Below are positions 42,123-51,002 of a DNA stretch of 64,000 bases, one piece after another. A program made the position numbers and the translations under genes. The notes below the pieces were generated by a model. It had not been told where the DNA came from. It saw nothing but the letters and a program-made list of their open reading frames with translations, and searched no databases. The DNA comes from an uncultured Lachnospiraceae bacterium (GTDB taxonomy: Bacteria; Bacillota; Clostridia; Lachnospirales; Lachnospiraceae). The stretch is taken from positions 1-64,000 of the forward strand of contig CAJTKA010000021.1 in NCBI GenBank assembly GCA_910576815.1, in the 5' to 3' direction. The number at the start of each line of letters is the position of its first letter. Positions within the stretch are counted from its first letter, which is position 1.

Positions 42123-43298
42123 TTAAGCTTGTATGCATCTGATCTGCTGTGCTCTGGCATACTGCAAGGCATAGGAACCCAGATTACAGCGAATCGTAAA
42201 GTCAGCATGCCTTTCTTTTGGTTCTCCAAATGTCTTCAAAAACCCGGTCCCTTTTCCGCCGCCGATCTCAATGACGGAATCCGGTATATAAATACTTTCC
42301 AGACTTTTACAGCCTGCAAACGCGCCTTCTTCAATACTAGTCATACCCTCCGGAAGGTCAACTGTCTGTAAATCATCGCAGCCCTCAAAAGCAGATATCC
42401 TGATAATATCCAGCTCCTGTGGAAACACTATCTCCACGAGGCTTTTACACCAGCGGAATGTATTTTCTCTGATTTCTTTCAAAGTATCCGGCAGCACCGC
42501 CCGCTTCAACTGACTGCAGCCGGCAAAACTGTTCTCCCCGACATATTTCACGCCCTTCGGCACATTGATCGATTCCAGCCCGCTATATTCAAAGGCGCCC
42601 TCATATTTGATCTCGCTGCCTAAGATCTTGGGACAGCCGGTGGCATCCGTACTGCCGATCCCGCGAAGCGTTTCCGGCAGTGATACCTCCTTTAACCCCC
42701 GGCAATTTAGGAACGCACCGTTCCCCAGTATTTCAATGCCCTCGGAGACGATGACCTTCTCAATGCCGACACAGCCCTTGAAAGCGTAATTACCGACCGC
42801 GATCACTTTTTTCCCTTCAATGATATTGGGGACCACCACCACAGGTTCATCGAAATCAGCATATTTCAAAATCCGCAGTCCTCTGGATGTCTCCTCATAC
42901 TCATAGAGGCTGTTGCTCTCACAGGGCACCCACTCCTTTTTAGAAGGCGCTATCTGTTCGCCCATAGAAACAGGTGCTTCTTCCTTTTGCCCTTCTTCCC
43001 CGTCCATTGACAGCCCCATCGCCTTTGCCCACGCCTTTACCGCCGTCTCCGCGCTTTTCGTGCGGACATCATATCCCTGCTCAATGGACCTGACAAAACG
43101 ATGCAGTATCATCTTGTCGATCTGCGCAAGACCTCTCATTTCATCCACAATACCGTCGTCAAACGCAATCAGGAGAAGATTCCTCTTACGTTTGTCCTGC
43201 GGAAAAAAATCCAAAAGCAAAGCCTGCAGCCGCCTTCTGTCAGAAAGCGCATCCGAATAGTCCCTTATCAAACCAGCCAAAACATTATCGTCTTCCAT
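42123..43298 (-). CDS. Cytosolic leucine-rich repeat protein (BspA-like LRR)
   Basis: About 391 residues without signal peptide or membrane helix. The N-terminal 100 residues (ALSDRRRLQALLLDFFPQDK, RNLLLIAFDDGIVDE, ...AVKAWAKAMGL) form a helical domain that I know mainly from kinase- or effector-associated bacterial proteins. Residues about 150-390 are LRR_5 repeats such as IGNYAFKGC-like VGNYAFKGCVGIEKVIVSEG and KEIRENTFRWCKSL. A cytosolic BspA-type LRR in a kinase operon suggests a docking or sensor role. The start codon is uncertain (ATG 43298 or TTG 43310). Confidence 0.8.
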   Translation of the reverse strand: MEDDNVLAGLIRDYSDALSDRRRLQALLLDFFPQDKRKRNLLLIAFDDGIVDEMRGLAQIDKMILHRFVRSIEQGYDVRTKSAETAVKAWAKAMGLSMDGEEGQKEEAPVSMGEQIAPSKKEWVPCESNSLYEYEETSRGLRILKYADFDEPVVVVPNIIEGKKVIAVGNYAFKGCVGIEKVIVSEGIEILGNGAFLNCRGLKEVSLPETLRGIGSTDATGCPKILGSEIKYEGAFEYSGLESINVPKGVKYVGENSFAGCSQLKRAVLPDTLKEIRENTFRWCKSLVEIVFPQELDIIRISAFEGCDDLQTVDLPEGMTSIEEGAFAGCKSLESIYIPDSVIEIGGGKGTGFLKTFGEPKERHADFTIRCNLGSYALQYARAQQIRCIQA

Positions 43299-43306
43299 AC
43301 CCGCTA

Positions 43307-44614
43307 TCAAGCCCCTCCATGAAATTCTCCCGTCTGCTGACCAAAGTCGATCTTTGCATCCCTGACGATTGCCGCCGAACGTCCCTGCGGCACGGGAACC
43401 TGCGTACCGTCCGCCTTACTGTATGTCCAATTATCACCGGACAGATTTTTTATCCCCCACAGTTTCGGGTTGTCAGGGTTTTGCACCACCTCTCCAACGA
43501 CCGTCTCCATATCATAATTGCCCTCAATATGATGCCGATACAGTTTTGTGTTAGACAATAACAATACTGTGCTTTTCCCGATCACGATCTTCGGCGGGAC
43601 GGGCACCGTTTTCTGACATCCCCAGCAGATATGCGCGACGCCGTCCGTCTCCTTGCGCACATCATAAAACACTTCGCAGCCGCAGTTTGGACAAGGCATA
43701 ATGCCCGACATCAGGTTTGCAAAGGTCTCCATCCATTTGCCCTCCGTGATGCGGCGGTTTGCCTGTGTCAGCCCCACGGTAAAGGATGTGGTGAACAGAT
43801 CCCGAAGCTGCTGCGGATACAGATCCCAGAAAATCAGGGCATTATCCTGATACCCGGCCAGCGGTCTGTTGTCATTGTTGTCCGGATCGAAAATAAACAG
43901 CGGATCCGTCCCGTAAAGCATGTTCATGGCATGGATATCCATGCACTTGATCCTTGCCTCTCTCCTGCCCTCCAAAGGATGATTTAACATGAACATATAA
44001 AAGAGCAGCACCGCCAGAGAAAAAAGGTCGGTATTGCGGGACGGTTTTGCCTTTCCCGTCACAATTTCAGGCGCCATAAAGCGGGGCGTACCGTAAATAC
44101 CGGTTTTCGCCCCATTATAGGAAACATTATCATTATCACAGATGAGGACATCTCCCGTATCAGGATCAAAAAAGACATTGCCGAAAGAAATATCACGATA
44201 ACTGTATCCTTTTCCGTGCAGGGCGTTATAGCCCCTAGTCAGATGATAGGCCGCCCTGCACAGACAGTAAAAAGAAGGCTCCGCCTTGCGTTTCATCATA
44301 TCCACAATACTTCGGTAATTCTTCGGGCGCAGCGGCATGATATAGCCAAAAGGCTCCCCCTGCGCCCTGAAAATCATATCCTGCGGCCACAGGAAGGACT
44401 CATCCGGCGGACCGCTCTGGATGAGATTATCAAGGATCTCCTTCTGATTTTCGGTTGCCGTATTCTTATAATACCACTTAAGAGCATACAGCTTATTGTC
44501 GGCTTCCACCGAATAAACTTCTCCCTGCCCGCCGGCACCGAGCAGCTGCTTGACCGTATATTTCGTGCCGCTCTCAGAAGTGAGGATGGTCCCGCTCTTT
44601 AACTGTCCTTCCAT
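43307..44614 (-). CDS. Ser/Thr protein kinase with C-terminal zinc ribbon (TerY-P type)
   Basis: About 435 residues. Gly-rich loop LLGAGGQGEVYSV, Lys K46 (YALKWY), catalytic loop YRDISFGNVFF (Y139-R140-D141, N146) and metal site DND at 160-162 make up a complete though variant kinase core, followed by GTPRFMAPEI. Around residues 320-345 is a zinc ribbon, CPNCGCEVFYD and CWGCQK, then a beta-rich tail. ATG 44614 has GGGAGAACGG upstream. It begins only 17 nt after the rnfB stop, so co-transcription with rnf is likely. Confidence 0.88.
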   Translation of the reverse strand: MEGQLKSGTILTSESGTKYTVKQLLGAGGQGEVYSVEADNKLYALKWYYKNTATENQKEILDNLIQSGPPDESFLWPQDMIFRAQGEPFGYIMPLRPKNYRSIVDMMKRKAEPSFYCLCRAAYHLTRGYNALHGKGYSYRDISFGNVFFDPDTGDVLICDNDNVSYNGAKTGIYGTPRFMAPEIVTGKAKPSRNTDLFSLAVLLFYMFMLNHPLEGRREARIKCMDIHAMNMLYGTDPLFIFDPDNNDNRPLAGYQDNALIFWDLYPQQLRDLFTTSFTVGLTQANRRITEGKWMETFANLMSGIMPCPNCGCEVFYDVRKETDGVAHICWGCQKTVPVPPKIVIGKSTVLLLSNTKLYRHHIEGNYDMETVVGEVVQNPDNPKLWGIKNLSGDNWTYSKADGTQVPVPQGRSAAIVRDAKIDFGQQTGEFHGGA

Positions 44615-44631
44615 GTTTCCGTTCTCCCTTT

Positions 44632-45423
44632 TTATACAATGACCTTTTTCGGACACTTCTCCTTACAGGTGCCGCAGCCGGTACACTTCTCCTGATCGAT
44701 GATGGCGTGGAAGTCCTCGATCACGATCGCGTCCGCAGGACAATTCTTCTTACAGAGCTGGCAGGCAATACAACCCACATCACAGGCCTTCATGGTCACA
44801 GGCCCCTTCTCCTTGGAGCTGCAGGCTACCACATGCTTCGCATCATAAGGGATCAGTTCGATCAAATGCTTCGGGCAGGCCGCCACACACTTGCCGCAGG
44901 CTTTGCAGGCTTCTTTATCCACCACGGCCACGCCGTTTATCACGTGGATCGCGTCAAAAGGACAGGCCTTTACGCAGTTTCCAAAGCCAAGGCAGCCGTC
45001 GTTGCAGGCCTTCGGCCCGCCGTTTGGCACAAAGGCTACCATAGCGCAATCCTGAACCCCCGTATAATCATAGTCTGTACGGGTACGCTCCTTATCTCCG
45101 CGGCATTTTACAAAGGCAACCATGCGCGTGCTCTCGCCGGCTTCCACGCCCATGATCTGCGCCACCTGCGCGCCCACCTTCTCGCCGCCTACAGGACAGG
45201 CGTTTGTCGGTGCCTCGCCTTTTACGATCGCCGCCGCCAGACCCGAACAACCCGCAAAACCGCAGCCGCCGCAGTTATTTCCCGGAAGGACGCCCAAAAT
45301 GGCTTCCTCCCGCTCATCCACATCCACTTTAAACTTGATACCGGCCACGCCGAGGAACAGGCCCACAAATAAGCCTACCGCGCCCACGATCCCCGTAGCC
45401 ATTAAGATACCTGTTATATCCAT
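44632..45423 (-). CDS. rnfB: Rnf electron transport complex subunit RnfB
   Basis: Subunit of the ion-pumping ferredoxin:NAD+ oxidoreductase. The 263-residue protein has an N-terminal membrane helix, the first cluster motif GNNCGGCGFAGCSGLAAAI with ACPVGG, and four ferredoxin-type motifs: CLGFGNCVKACPF, CKACGKCVAACPK, CIACQLCKKNCPA and CTGCGTCKEKCPK. It accepts electrons from ferredoxin. It is last in the six-gene rnf set and lies 17 nt from the kinase gene. Confidence 0.96.
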   Translation of the reverse strand: MDITGILMATGIVGAVGLFVGLFLGVAGIKFKVDVDEREEAILGVLPGNNCGGCGFAGCSGLAAAIVKGEAPTNACPVGGEKVGAQVAQIMGVEAGESTRMVAFVKCRGDKERTRTDYDYTGVQDCAMVAFVPNGGPKACNDGCLGFGNCVKACPFDAIHVINGVAVVDKEACKACGKCVAACPKHLIELIPYDAKHVVACSSKEKGPVTMKACDVGCIACQLCKKNCPADAIVIEDFHAIIDQEKCTGCGTCKEKCPKKVIV

Positions 45424-45435
45424 ACCTTTACCCCC

Positions 45436-46014
45436 TTACAATAAGCCCGAGAATCCGCAGAACGCGATCGCCATCAATCCTGCCGTCACCAGCACGATCG
45501 GCATTCCCTGAAAAGATTCGGGTATATCGTTGTACTTGAGCTTCTCTCGGATCCCCGCCAGAATAATAATGGAAATGGTAAAACCCACCGCCGTCGCGAA
45601 ACCATTGACTATTCCGGTCAGTATTCCATAATTCTTCTGCACATTGGTCAACGCCACACCGAGCACCGCACAGTTGGTGGTGATCAGCGGCAGATACACG
45701 CCCAGCGACTGATAAAGCCCCGGAATGAATTTCTTTAAGAACATCTCCACAAACTGCACCAATGCCGCGATGACCAGAATAAATACAATCGTCTGCAAAT
45801 ATTCGATATGAAAGGGCTGCAGGATGAACTGATAAATCGCTCCCGCCACCGCCGAGGCCAGCGTGATCACAAAGATGACCGCCACGCCCATGCCCGTCGC
45901 CGTCTCTGTCTTCTTGGACACGCCAAGGAAGGGACACAGCCCCAGAAACTGGCTTAACACCACGTTATTGACAAGGGAGGACGCAATCAATATCACTAAT
46001 AGCTCTTTAAGCAT
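45436..46014 (-). CDS. rnfA: Rnf electron transport complex subunit RnfA
   Basis: Integral membrane subunit of about 192 residues with six helices. Conserved phrases include SSLVNNVVLSQFLGLCPFLG, with the Cys that holds the intramembrane Fe-S cluster shared with RnfE, and ITTNCAVLGVALTNV. ATG 46014 follows GGAGGAGAAG and overlaps the rnfE stop by 8 nt; the longer frame begins inside the rnfE tail. Confidence 0.95.
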   Translation of the reverse strand: MLKELLVILIASSLVNNVVLSQFLGLCPFLGVSKKTETATGMGVAVIFVITLASAVAGAIYQFILQPFHIEYLQTIVFILVIAALVQFVEMFLKKFIPGLYQSLGVYLPLITTNCAVLGVALTNVQKNYGILTGIVNGFATAVGFTISIIILAGIREKLKYNDIPESFQGMPIVLVTAGLMAIAFCGFSGLL

Positions 46015-46771
46015 TGTTCTTCTCCTCCTCTCCTGCTTTCTCTGTCTTATCATCGATCAGCCGTCTTGCACAGCCCGTGTCCGCACAGTTCATGCAGTCA
46101 CTGTTGCAGCCGGACTGGATCTTTGACATATCTTTTCCTTTCCGCTCGCCGATGATTTTCACTTTATTCTGGATCGCCGTCAGAAGCGCCAGCACAAAGA
46201 ATGCGCCCGGAGCCATGATAAAGATGCTCACCGGCACGAAGCTGTCCGGCATTACGTGAATGCCGAAGATCTCCCCCGCACCCAGAAGCTCTCTCACCGC
46301 GCCGATACAGGTCAGCGCCACGGAGAACCCAAGCCCCATGCCGATACCGTCAAACAGCGACGCGATCACGGGGTTTTTATACGCATATGCCTCCGCACGC
46401 CCCAAAATAATACAGTTTACCACGATCAGCGGTATGTAAATGCCGAGCGCATCATAGAGGAAAGGAATGAAGCCCTGCAGCAAAAGCTCCACCATCGTCA
46501 CGAAGGAGGCAATGATCACGATAAAGGCCGGAATCCTCACCTTATCGGGGATGATGTTGCGCAGCAGGGAAATAAATACGTTACTTAAGGCCAACACTAC
46601 CATGGTGGTCAGACCCATACCCAGGCCGTTGATTGCCGAGGTCGTCACCGCCAATGTAGGACACATGCCCAGCATCAGGACAAAGGTCGGATTCTCCTTC
46701 ACGATACCGTTTAGTAACCGCTCTGTCACCGGATTCTCCCGTTTTACTTCTTTTTCTTCTATCTGGCTCAT
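46007..46771 (-). CDS. rnfE: Rnf electron transport complex subunit RnfE, with Cys-rich C-terminal tail
   Basis: A membrane subunit homologous to RnfA. Body residues up to about 205 contain FVLMLGMCPTLAVTTSAING with its cluster Cys, and LIVVNCIILGRAEAYAY. The total of 254 residues is longer than the usual 200-230: a soluble tail after IGERKGKDMSK carries SGCNSDCMNCADTGCARRL, four Cys in 14 residues, then a charged end. The tail may bind zinc or an Fe-S cluster. The gene overlaps rnfG by 4 nt and rnfA by 8 nt. Confidence 0.93.
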   Translation of the reverse strand: MSQIEEKEVKRENPVTERLLNGIVKENPTFVLMLGMCPTLAVTTSAINGLGMGLTTMVVLALSNVFISLLRNIIPDKVRIPAFIVIIASFVTMVELLLQGFIPFLYDALGIYIPLIVVNCIILGRAEAYAYKNPVIASLFDGIGMGLGFSVALTCIGAVRELLGAGEIFGIHVMPDSFVPVSIFIMAPGAFFVLALLTAIQNKVKIIGERKGKDMSKIQSGCNSDCMNCADTGCARRLIDDKTEKAGEEEKNNA

Positions 46772-47370
46772 TGTCCTTCACCTCCTCCCAACACTGTCTG
46801 GAAATAGTATAAACCCGCATTGACTCCATTGGTCACTGCATTCGTGGTGATGGTCGCGCCGGAGATCGCGTCGATTTCATTGTCCGCCGCGGCGCCATTC
46901 TTGGTATAGGCAAATTTTTTTACATTCTTACCTGCAAACTGCGGTTTCAGCACCGCTTCCGCCTGCATGCCAAGGCCTGCCGTCTCGGAAATGGAAAGGA
47001 TCGAGATGCCGTTTACCGTTCCGTCCAGACGCACGCCGATGGAAAATTGAATATTGCCGCCGTAGCCTTCCTTCGTCGTCACCGTGATCACATAGCCCAT
47101 CAGTTCACCGGATGCGTCTTTCGCTTCCATCACCTCATCGACGGTCTCCTGCCCATAGCCTTCTTCGTTCCAGCCTGCAGGCAGCGCTTCCACGCCGATC
47201 ATGACAAATGACGGAGCATCCTGAAATACTTCCTGACACGCCGCCTCCTTGGCCTTCGCTTCCTGTTCGGCGATTGGGTCCTTCGTCACCTGATAGACCA
47301 AACCGAGGAGCAGTCCCGCAATCACTGTGATTGCGACCATGATCCCTGTATTTTTCATCATCTCTTTCAT
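46768..47370 (-). CDS. rnfG: Rnf electron transport complex subunit RnfG (flavoprotein)
   Basis: A 200-residue subunit with one N-terminal membrane helix (IMVAITVIAGLLLGLVYQV) and an extracytoplasmic FMN-binding domain. The covalent flavinylation motif is DAISGATITTNAVTNGV near residue 175, modified by ApbE at the Thr of SGAT. ISILSISETAGLGMQA is the other hallmark. Start and stop overlap rnfD and rnfE by 4 nt each. Confidence 0.96.
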   Translation of the reverse strand: MKEMMKNTGIMVAITVIAGLLLGLVYQVTKDPIAEQEAKAKEAACQEVFQDAPSFVMIGVEALPAGWNEEGYGQETVDEVMEAKDASGELMGYVITVTTKEGYGGNIQFSIGVRLDGTVNGISILSISETAGLGMQAEAVLKPQFAGKNVKKFAYTKNGAAADNEIDAISGATITTNAVTNGVNAGLYYFQTVLGGGEGQ

Positions 47371-48299
47371 GCCTTCTCTCCTCCTTTCCCAAATGCTTTC
47401 GGGAGAGTGACCTTCTCAATCAGCGGCACTAAGAGGTTGCCGATGATGATGGCGTAGGACACGCCCTCCGCGGAGGGACCGAAGATACGGAAGATCCCCG
47501 TCAAAACGCCCAGCAGGACGCCGTATACATACTGCCCTTTTTTCGTGATCGGTCTGGTCACATAATCCGTCGCCATAAAGAATGCGCCCAGCATCAGACC
47601 GCCGCCGGAAAGATGGGCGGATATGTAAGGCCAGTCAAAGCCCCGGCCGCCAAACAGCGTCACAAAGACCGCCAGCGTCAGTATGTAAGTCCCCGGAATC
47701 CGTAAATCAATGCTACCGAACAAAATCAGGATACAGGCGCCGATCACGATGGCGATCATGGAAGTCTCGCCAATGGTGCCCGCCGTGCGGCCGATCACCA
47801 TATCCAGAATGTTGACCCCCTCGCCGCTTTTTAAGTTCGCCAGCGGCGTGGCACCCGTATACGCGTCACAGTCAAAGTTCGTCATGATGGAGGTAAAGGA
47901 AATCAACAGGAAACACCGCGCGCCCAGCGCCGGGTTCATAAAGTTCTGTCCGATACCGCCAAACAACATTTTCACTACCAGAATGGCAAACACACCGCCC
48001 ACTACGCCGATCCACCACGGTGCGGACACAGGCAGATTCAAGGCCAAAAGCAGCCCCGTCACCACTGCCGAATAATCTCCTATCGTTACTTTTTTCTTGC
48101 AGATCTTCTCAAACGCAAACTCCGTCGCCACCGTGGAGGCCACCGTCACCAAAATCAGTAACAATGCCTTCGGCCCGAAGTTATAGATGCCAAATCCTGC
48201 CGCCGGAAGAAGGGCGATCACCACGGTCAGCATAATGCTTGCGGTGGTGGACTTTGATCTGACATGAGGGTTGGAAGACACTTTCATTAAATCACTCAT
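47367..48299 (-). CDS. rnfD: Rnf electron transport complex subunit RnfD (flavoprotein)
   Basis: A membrane subunit of 310 residues with nine to ten helices. The flavinylation site is in DAYTGATPLANLKSG (about residue 145), matching the GAT motif of RnfD/NqrB. Further conserved phrases are NPALGARCFLLISF and FFMATDYVTRPITKKGQ. It couples electron flow to ion transport. Coupled to rnfG by a 4-nt overlap. Confidence 0.95.
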   Translation of the reverse strand: MSDLMKVSSNPHVRSKSTTASIMLTVVIALLPAAGFGIYNFGPKALLLILVTVASTVATEFAFEKICKKKVTIGDYSAVVTGLLLALNLPVSAPWWIGVVGGVFAILVVKMLFGGIGQNFMNPALGARCFLLISFTSIMTNFDCDAYTGATPLANLKSGEGVNILDMVIGRTAGTIGETSMIAIVIGACILILFGSIDLRIPGTYILTLAVFVTLFGGRGFDWPYISAHLSGGGLMLGAFFMATDYVTRPITKKGQYVYGVLLGVLTGIFRIFGPSAEGVSYAIIIGNLLVPLIEKVTLPKAFGKGGEKA

Positions 48300-48357
48300 C
48301 TCTACAGTCTATGCTCCTTTCATCGGAACTTTTCGGTCTCCTTATCGTTCCGAATCG

Positions 48358-49674
48358 TTATTTTTTCTTCTTGGCAAGCAGGAGCTTGCGCATGGATTTA
48401 ATATTCTGGGTCAAATGCCGCTTGGCAGGACAGACAAAGCTGCAGCAGCCGCACTCGCAGCACTCCATACCGTCATGGGCAAGGAATGTCTCCTCATCCC
48501 CGTTTGCCGCGGCAACCGCCAAAAGCTTCGGTACCACACGTCCCGGGCAGACCTCCACACAGCGTCCGCAGTTGATGCAGGCACTCGGTTCCATGCGGGA
48601 CACCTCATCCTCCGTAAGACAAAGCAGCGCCGAAGCCGTCTTTGTTGTCGGCACATCTAAACCGAAAAGAGCAAAGCCCATCATCGGCCCGCCGGATACG
48701 ATCTTAACGGGTTCCTGCTTAAAACCGCCCGCTTCCTCTACCAGTTCATGATAATTCGTGCCGATACGCACGATAAAATTCTGCGGATTGGCGATGGCAT
48801 CCCCTGTCACCGTAACGATACGGTTCATCAAAGGCTTGCCCTCGATCACCGCATGATAGATCGCAACCACCGTGTCCACGTTATTCACCACACAGCCCGC
48901 ATCTGCGGGAAGCATGGAAGAATTGATGGCCCTGCCCGTGGTCGCGTAGATGATCTGCCGCTCTGCGCCCTGTGGATATTTGGTCTTTAACTCCTTTACA
49001 CTGATGCGCGGCTCGTCTTTCACCAGTTCTTTTAATTTTTCAATACAATCCGGCTTATTGTCCTCCACTGCCAGGATGCCTCTCGCGTTCTCAAACAGCT
49101 GCAGGGAAACCTTTAAGCCTCCCACAAGCTTCTCCGGCTCCTCCAGCATCCTCCGATAATCGGAGGTCAGATAAGGTTCACACTCTGCGCAGTTCACGAT
49201 CACATAATCGATCTTTTCCGGCTCTTTGGGAGAAAGCTTGACATGTGTCGGAAAGCCTGCACCGCCCATACCGACGATTCCCGCCTCCTTCACGCACTCA
49301 ATGATCTCCTCTCTCGTCATCTCCTCAAGTGGCTTCCGCTTCGGATACTCCACTTCCTCATAGAGACAGTCATTTTCGATGACTATGCTCATCACGCTGT
49401 CGCCCGTGACCACACGTCTTAGCTCAATCGCCTTCACCGTGCCCGAAACCGTCGCGTAAATGGGCGCAGACACAAAACCGCCCGCTTCCGCAATCTTTTG
49501 CCCCGTCAACACCCGATCGCCCTTCTCTACGATGGGTTTTGCCGGCGCACCGATATGCTGGGACAGCGGGTACACCAGATCTCCCTTGGGCAGCACAGCC
49601 TTGATAGGCTTATCCTTTGACAGGTCCTTGCCGTCATAAGGGTGTATGCCGCCGTTGAATGTTCTTTTAGCCAT
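48358..49674 (-). CDS. rnfC: Rnf electron transport complex subunit RnfC
   Basis: A 438-residue soluble subunit that reduces NAD+. The order is an N-terminal RnfC domain (FNGGIHPYDGKDLSK), the Gly-rich nucleotide-binding region GIVGMGGAGFPTHVKLSP with CAECEPYLTSDYR, then two [4Fe-4S] motifs, CINCGRCVEVCPG and CCECGCCSFVCPAK. It is the first gene of the operon. The promoter in the 140-nt divergent spacer toward yprB was not clearly identified. Confidence 0.96.
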   Translation of the reverse strand: MAKRTFNGGIHPYDGKDLSKDKPIKAVLPKGDLVYPLSQHIGAPAKPIVEKGDRVLTGQKIAEAGGFVSAPIYATVSGTVKAIELRRVVTGDSVMSIVIENDCLYEEVEYPKRKPLEEMTREEIIECVKEAGIVGMGGAGFPTHVKLSPKEPEKIDYVIVNCAECEPYLTSDYRRMLEEPEKLVGGLKVSLQLFENARGILAVEDNKPDCIEKLKELVKDEPRISVKELKTKYPQGAERQIIYATTGRAINSSMLPADAGCVVNNVDTVVAIYHAVIEGKPLMNRIVTVTGDAIANPQNFIVRIGTNYHELVEEAGGFKQEPVKIVSGGPMMGFALFGLDVPTTKTASALLCLTEDEVSRMEPSACINCGRCVEVCPGRVVPKLLAVAAANGDEETFLAHDGMECCECGCCSFVCPAKRHLTQNIKSMRKLLLAKKKK

Positions 49675-49841
49675 ACCTGTAACCCTGCTCCTTTCACTTC
49701 CTACTCACACAGCCCCAAGTATCGCTTTGCCTGCCGCCAAACGATCAGGGAACCGCTATAATAAATATACTATTTTTCGACGAAAAAAACTACTGCTAAT
49801 TCAAGAAATGTGTTAAGATGATGAAAAGAATGGAGGTAATC

Positions 49842-50945
49842 ATGCAAATCATCAATCACACTCTGGAATCTTTCACGATCGAATATCCCCTGGAGCGAAT
49901 CGCGCCTTGGGAAAGCTTCCTCTTTGTGGATATCGAAACCACTGGTTTTACCGCGAAAAGTTCCACCCTCTATCTGATCGGAACTGCTTTTTTTGAGAAT
50001 GGAAACTGGCATATTAGGCAGTGGTTTGCGGAAAATCCCGGCGAAGAAACAGCTCTCTTAAACAATTTTTTTACCTTTGCCGCTTCCTATACGCATCTGA
50101 TCCATTTTAACGGCAACAATTTTGATCTCCCCTACCTCCTCCAGAAATGTGAGCAGTTGAAATTACCGCACACTTTCGACAAATATGAAGGAATCGACAT
50201 ATATAAACGCCTTTCTCCCTACAAAGCCTTTCTGCATGTTCCAAACTGTAAGCAGAAAACGCTGGAAGCGCTTCTTGGCATCCCCAGGGAGGACCGCTAT
50301 CACGGCGGCGAACTGATCGAAGTCTACCGTCGGTATGTGCAGACCCCGACGGAGGAAGGGAAAATGCTCCTGCTTCTACATAACCGCGAAGATATGCAGG
50401 GAATGCTGCGGCTTCTGCCCCTTCTTGCCATTTATGACCTGTTCAATGGAGAGATCCGTGCAAAAAAGGTACAGTCGCAGCATTATATTGACTACCGTGG
50501 TCAAGATCGGCAGGAACTTTTGATGAAGCTTTCCCTGCCTACCGCCCTGCCCTTCTCCCTCTCTGATTTTTCAAACGGCTGCTATTTCAGCGGCGAAGTG
50601 GACAGCGGCATCCTAAAAGTACCTCTCTACGAGGAGGAAATGAAATATTTCTATGCCAATTACAAAGACTACTACTATCTTCCCAACGAGGACATCGCCC
50701 TGCATAAGTCTGTGTCAGGCTTCGTGGATAAGGCACACCGTATCCAGGCATCTGCTTCCAACTGCTACACCCGCAAATACGGCCTTTTTCTGCCCCAGTG
50801 GGACATTCTGGCAGAGCCTTTCTTCAAACGGGATTACAAGAGCAGCGAGCTCTTTTTTGAACTTACGGAAGAACGCAAGACAGACAGAGATCTGTTCTCC
50901 GCCTACGCTGCCCATCTGCTCGAAAAGATGGTCAAAACGTATTAA
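49842..50945 (+). CDS. Ribonuclease H-like (YprB/DnaQ-fold) exonuclease-domain protein
   Basis: A 367-residue protein with a DnaQ-type motif FLFVDIETTGF near residue 27, HFNGNNFDLPYLLQKC (ExoII) and LHNREDMQGML (ExoIII) following. It corresponds to B. subtilis YprB, a presumed nuclease of unknown biology. The usual C-terminal TPR part is replaced by a domain of about 160 residues. ATG 49842 follows GGAGGTAATC. Divergent from rnfC. Confidence 0.88.
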   Translation: MQIINHTLESFTIEYPLERIAPWESFLFVDIETTGFTAKSSTLYLIGTAFFENGNWHIRQWFAENPGEETALLNNFFTFAASYTHLIHFNGNNFDLPYLLQKCEQLKLPHTFDKYEGIDIYKRLSPYKAFLHVPNCKQKTLEALLGIPREDRYHGGELIEVYRRYVQTPTEEGKMLLLLHNREDMQGMLRLLPLLAIYDLFNGEIRAKKVQSQHYIDYRGQDRQELLMKLSLPTALPFSLSDFSNGCYFSGEVDSGILKVPLYEEEMKYFYANYKDYYYLPNEDIALHKSVSGFVDKAHRIQASASNCYTRKYGLFLPQWDILAEPFFKRDYKSSELFFELTEERKTDRDLFSAYAAHLLEKMVKTY

Positions 50946-50970
50946 GCCATTATGGAATAAAGCAAAAGAA

Positions 50971-50996
50971 AAGGCAGCGGTCTGCGCTGCCTTTTT
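50971..50996. terminator. Bidirectional terminator between yprB and cheR
   Basis: AAGGCAGCG (50971-50979) and CGCTGCCTT (50985-50993) form a 9-bp stem with a T-run on the plus side and an A-run on the other, so it can serve both converging genes. Confidence 0.92.
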
Positions 50997-51002
50997 GACT
51001 GT

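Noticed and set aside
40004..44614. Calling the kinase/VWA/PP2C cluster an anti-phage defence system
   Set aside because: No nuclease, toxin or membrane effector is encoded with it, and it follows the housekeeping rnf operon; the TerY-P description fits better.
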